From Algoriphagus aquaeductus (GTDB lineage: Bacteria > Bacteroidota > Bacteroidia > Cytophagales > Cyclobacteriaceae), in assembly GCF_003253485.1 (NCBI RefSeq), contig NZ_QKTX01000002.1:186001-250000 (forward strand): a DNA stretch of 64,000 nucleotides. Reading direction: 5' to 3'. The translations under genes were made by a program, and so were the position numbers. This document shows positions 62,972 through 64,000 of the stretch, piece by piece. A model generated the notes under the pieces. It was not told where the DNA came from and ran no database searches. It saw only the letters and a list, made by a program, of their open reading frames with translations. How positions within the stretch are numbered: the first letter of the stretch is position 1; each line of letters begins with the position of its first letter.

Positions 62972-64000
62972 ATGAAAAAACTCTTTGCCCTCACCCTAAG
63001 TCTGATTTTCCCCTTGATTGGAATCAGCCAACCCACTCACGGGTATTTTATGCACCCGGATGTCCACGGAAATACCGTCGTCTTTGTGGCAGAAGGGGAC
63101 CTTTGGAAAACTTCCCTCACAGGAGGCGAAGCCATCCGACTGACTACGCATGCAGGAGAAGAAAGCTCACCCAAAATCTCCCCTGACGGGAAATGGGTTG
63201 CCTACGCCGCGACCTATGAAGGACCGACAGAAGTCTATTTGATTCCGATCTCCGGAGGATTGCCCCGTAGACTGACTTACGAACCAGCGGCCTCCGTTCC
63301 GACCGATTGGAAATCGGCTACCGAAGTCGCCTATGTGACCAATCAGTATTCCACTCTGCCACGTCTCAATACGGTTGTAATAAATATTGAAAATGGAAGC
63401 AAGATCATCATTCCTCTGGAAATGGCTGCCGAGGGAAGTTTCAATCAATCTGGCGATACTTACTATTTTGTCCGGCCCACTTTTCACAATAATGTGACCA
63501 AGCGCTATGAAGGAGGCACGGCCCGGCAACTTTGGAAATTTACCTCAGGACAGGCTGAAGCCATCAAACTTACCAACGATTACAAAGGAGAAGACCATCA
63601 TCCGGTTTATCATAATGGTCGGATATATTTTCTGTCTTCCCGAGACGGTATTCAAAACGTCTGGTCCATGAACGAAAACGGCTCAGACCTTAAGCAGCAT
63701 ACCAAGCAGTCTAGCTTTGATGTACGGGAGCTTTCGATTCATGGTACCAACCTGGTGTATCGATCCGGGGCAGATTTGTTTGTGCACGATTTGTCCAGTG
63801 CTCAGGAGAAGAAATTGGCGGTCAGCCTGACTTCTGATTTTGATCAGTTGAGAGAGTATTGGATCGATAATCCGGCCAATTATATCAGTAACATCTCTCT
63901 CAGCAATGACGGTGAAAAAGTGGCTTTGACTGCTCGTGGACGTGTTTTTGTCTTTCCGACAAAGCAGGGAAGAGCACTTCGTTTGAGCCAAAAAGACGGC
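62972..64000 (+). CDS. Tricorn-type/S41 protease, N-terminal part (cut by window edge)
   Basis: 343 codons are present and the frame stays open to the right edge. The signal peptide KKLFALTLSLIFPLIGISQP is followed by a six-bladed beta-propeller of the Tricorn type: HPDVHGNTVVFVAEGDLWKT, SPKISPDGKWVAYAATYEG and RIYFLSSRDGIQNVWSMNEN. The PDZ and S41 peptidase domains expected in the rest of a full protein of about 1070 residues lie outside the window. The protein is exported and probably trims peptides. A 262-bp gap upstream (62710-62971) has no gene; I see only AT-rich promoter-like sequence in it. Confidence 0.88.
   Translation, partial: MKKLFALTLSLIFPLIGISQPTHGYFMHPDVHGNTVVFVAEGDLWKTSLTGGEAIRLTTHAGEESSPKISPDGKWVAYAATYEGPTEVYLIPISGGLPRRLTYEPAASVPTDWKSATEVAYVTNQYSTLPRLNTVVINIENGSKIIIPLEMAAEGSFNQSGDTYYFVRPTFHNNVTKRYEGGTARQLWKFTSGQAEAIKLTNDYKGEDHHPVYHNGRIYFLSSRDGIQNVWSMNENGSDLKQHTKQSSFDVRELSIHGTNLVYRSGADLFVHDLSSAQEKKLAVSLTSDFDQLREYWIDNPANYISNISLSNDGEKVALTARGRVFVFPTKQGRALRLSQKDG

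Overview
The window looks like chromosomal DNA from a marine-type Bacteroidota (order Cytophagales; a Cyclobacteriaceae/Algoriphagus-like genome is my inference). The grounds are the long SecA without a C-terminal zinc tail, a TAnnTTTG-type promoter in front of a tRNA, SPOR and Ig-like lipoproteins, GH43 glycosidases, a propeller sensor kinase, and the cluster of an RsbW-like ATPase, ybeY and mnmG. No rRNA operon, CRISPR array, prophage or classical insertion sequence is visible.

Layout. 0-2.7 kb: two secreted GH43 arabinan/xylan glycosidases (the first cut by the window edge) and a nicotinamide riboside salvage pair (pnuC plus NadR-type kinase). 2.9-13 kb: uvrA, a decayed tRNA next to tRNA-Val, tRNA-Gly(CCC), an AAA/DUF4143 ATPase, a quinone oxidoreductase, a PemK/MazF toxin-antitoxin pair, an M20 dipeptidase and DsbD. 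13-23.5 kb, minus strand: RES/Xre toxin-antitoxin, a NarL-type two-component pair, S1/P1 nuclease, the secA-SPOR lipoprotein-M20D operon and dapF. 23.7-34.3 kb: Tat-dependent superoxide dismutase, a lipoprotein, a MazG-like pyrophosphohydrolase, two tRNAs, a PAS-LuxR regulator, mutS, trmH-like, a broken GxxExxY gene, thioesterase, SDR, DinB and comF. 34.4-41.4 kb, plus strand: AhpD-like, xth, rsbW-like, ybeY, two parS sites, mnmG, a methyltransferase and an Ig-like lipoprotein. 41.3-41.8 kb: a gene-free stretch with six near-consensus DnaA boxes and an AT-rich block, a good oriC candidate. 41.8-50.6 kb: a fatty-acid beta-oxidation cluster (acyl-CoA ligase, MarR regulator with a palindromic operator, 3-hydroxyacyl-CoA dehydrogenase/enoyl-CoA hydratase, thiolase, acyl-CoA dehydrogenase). 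50.8-64 kb: cytochrome c/sugar dehydrogenase, a PAS kinase, GMC oxidoreductase, a glucan-phosphorylase-like protein, carboxylesterase, propeller histidine kinase and the start of a Tricorn-like protease.

The most unusual signal is a set of short-word arrays with a fixed 7- or 8-bp period, arranged as inverted pairs around small accessory genes. Two 119-aa four-helix-bundle (S23-like) genes are wedged into the beta-oxidation operon, each between inverted heptamer arrays. A PemK toxin-antitoxin pair, a broken GxxExxY gene and a tRNA-Gly lie between inverted octamer arrays. Apparently empty array pairs lie beside the RES toxin gene, upstream of pnuC/uvrA, and beside the AAA ATPase gene. They look like minimal insertion units without a transposase. 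Second in interest are the oriC/parS neighbourhood and a glucan-phosphorylase homologue with threonine where the pyridoxal-phosphate lysine is expected.
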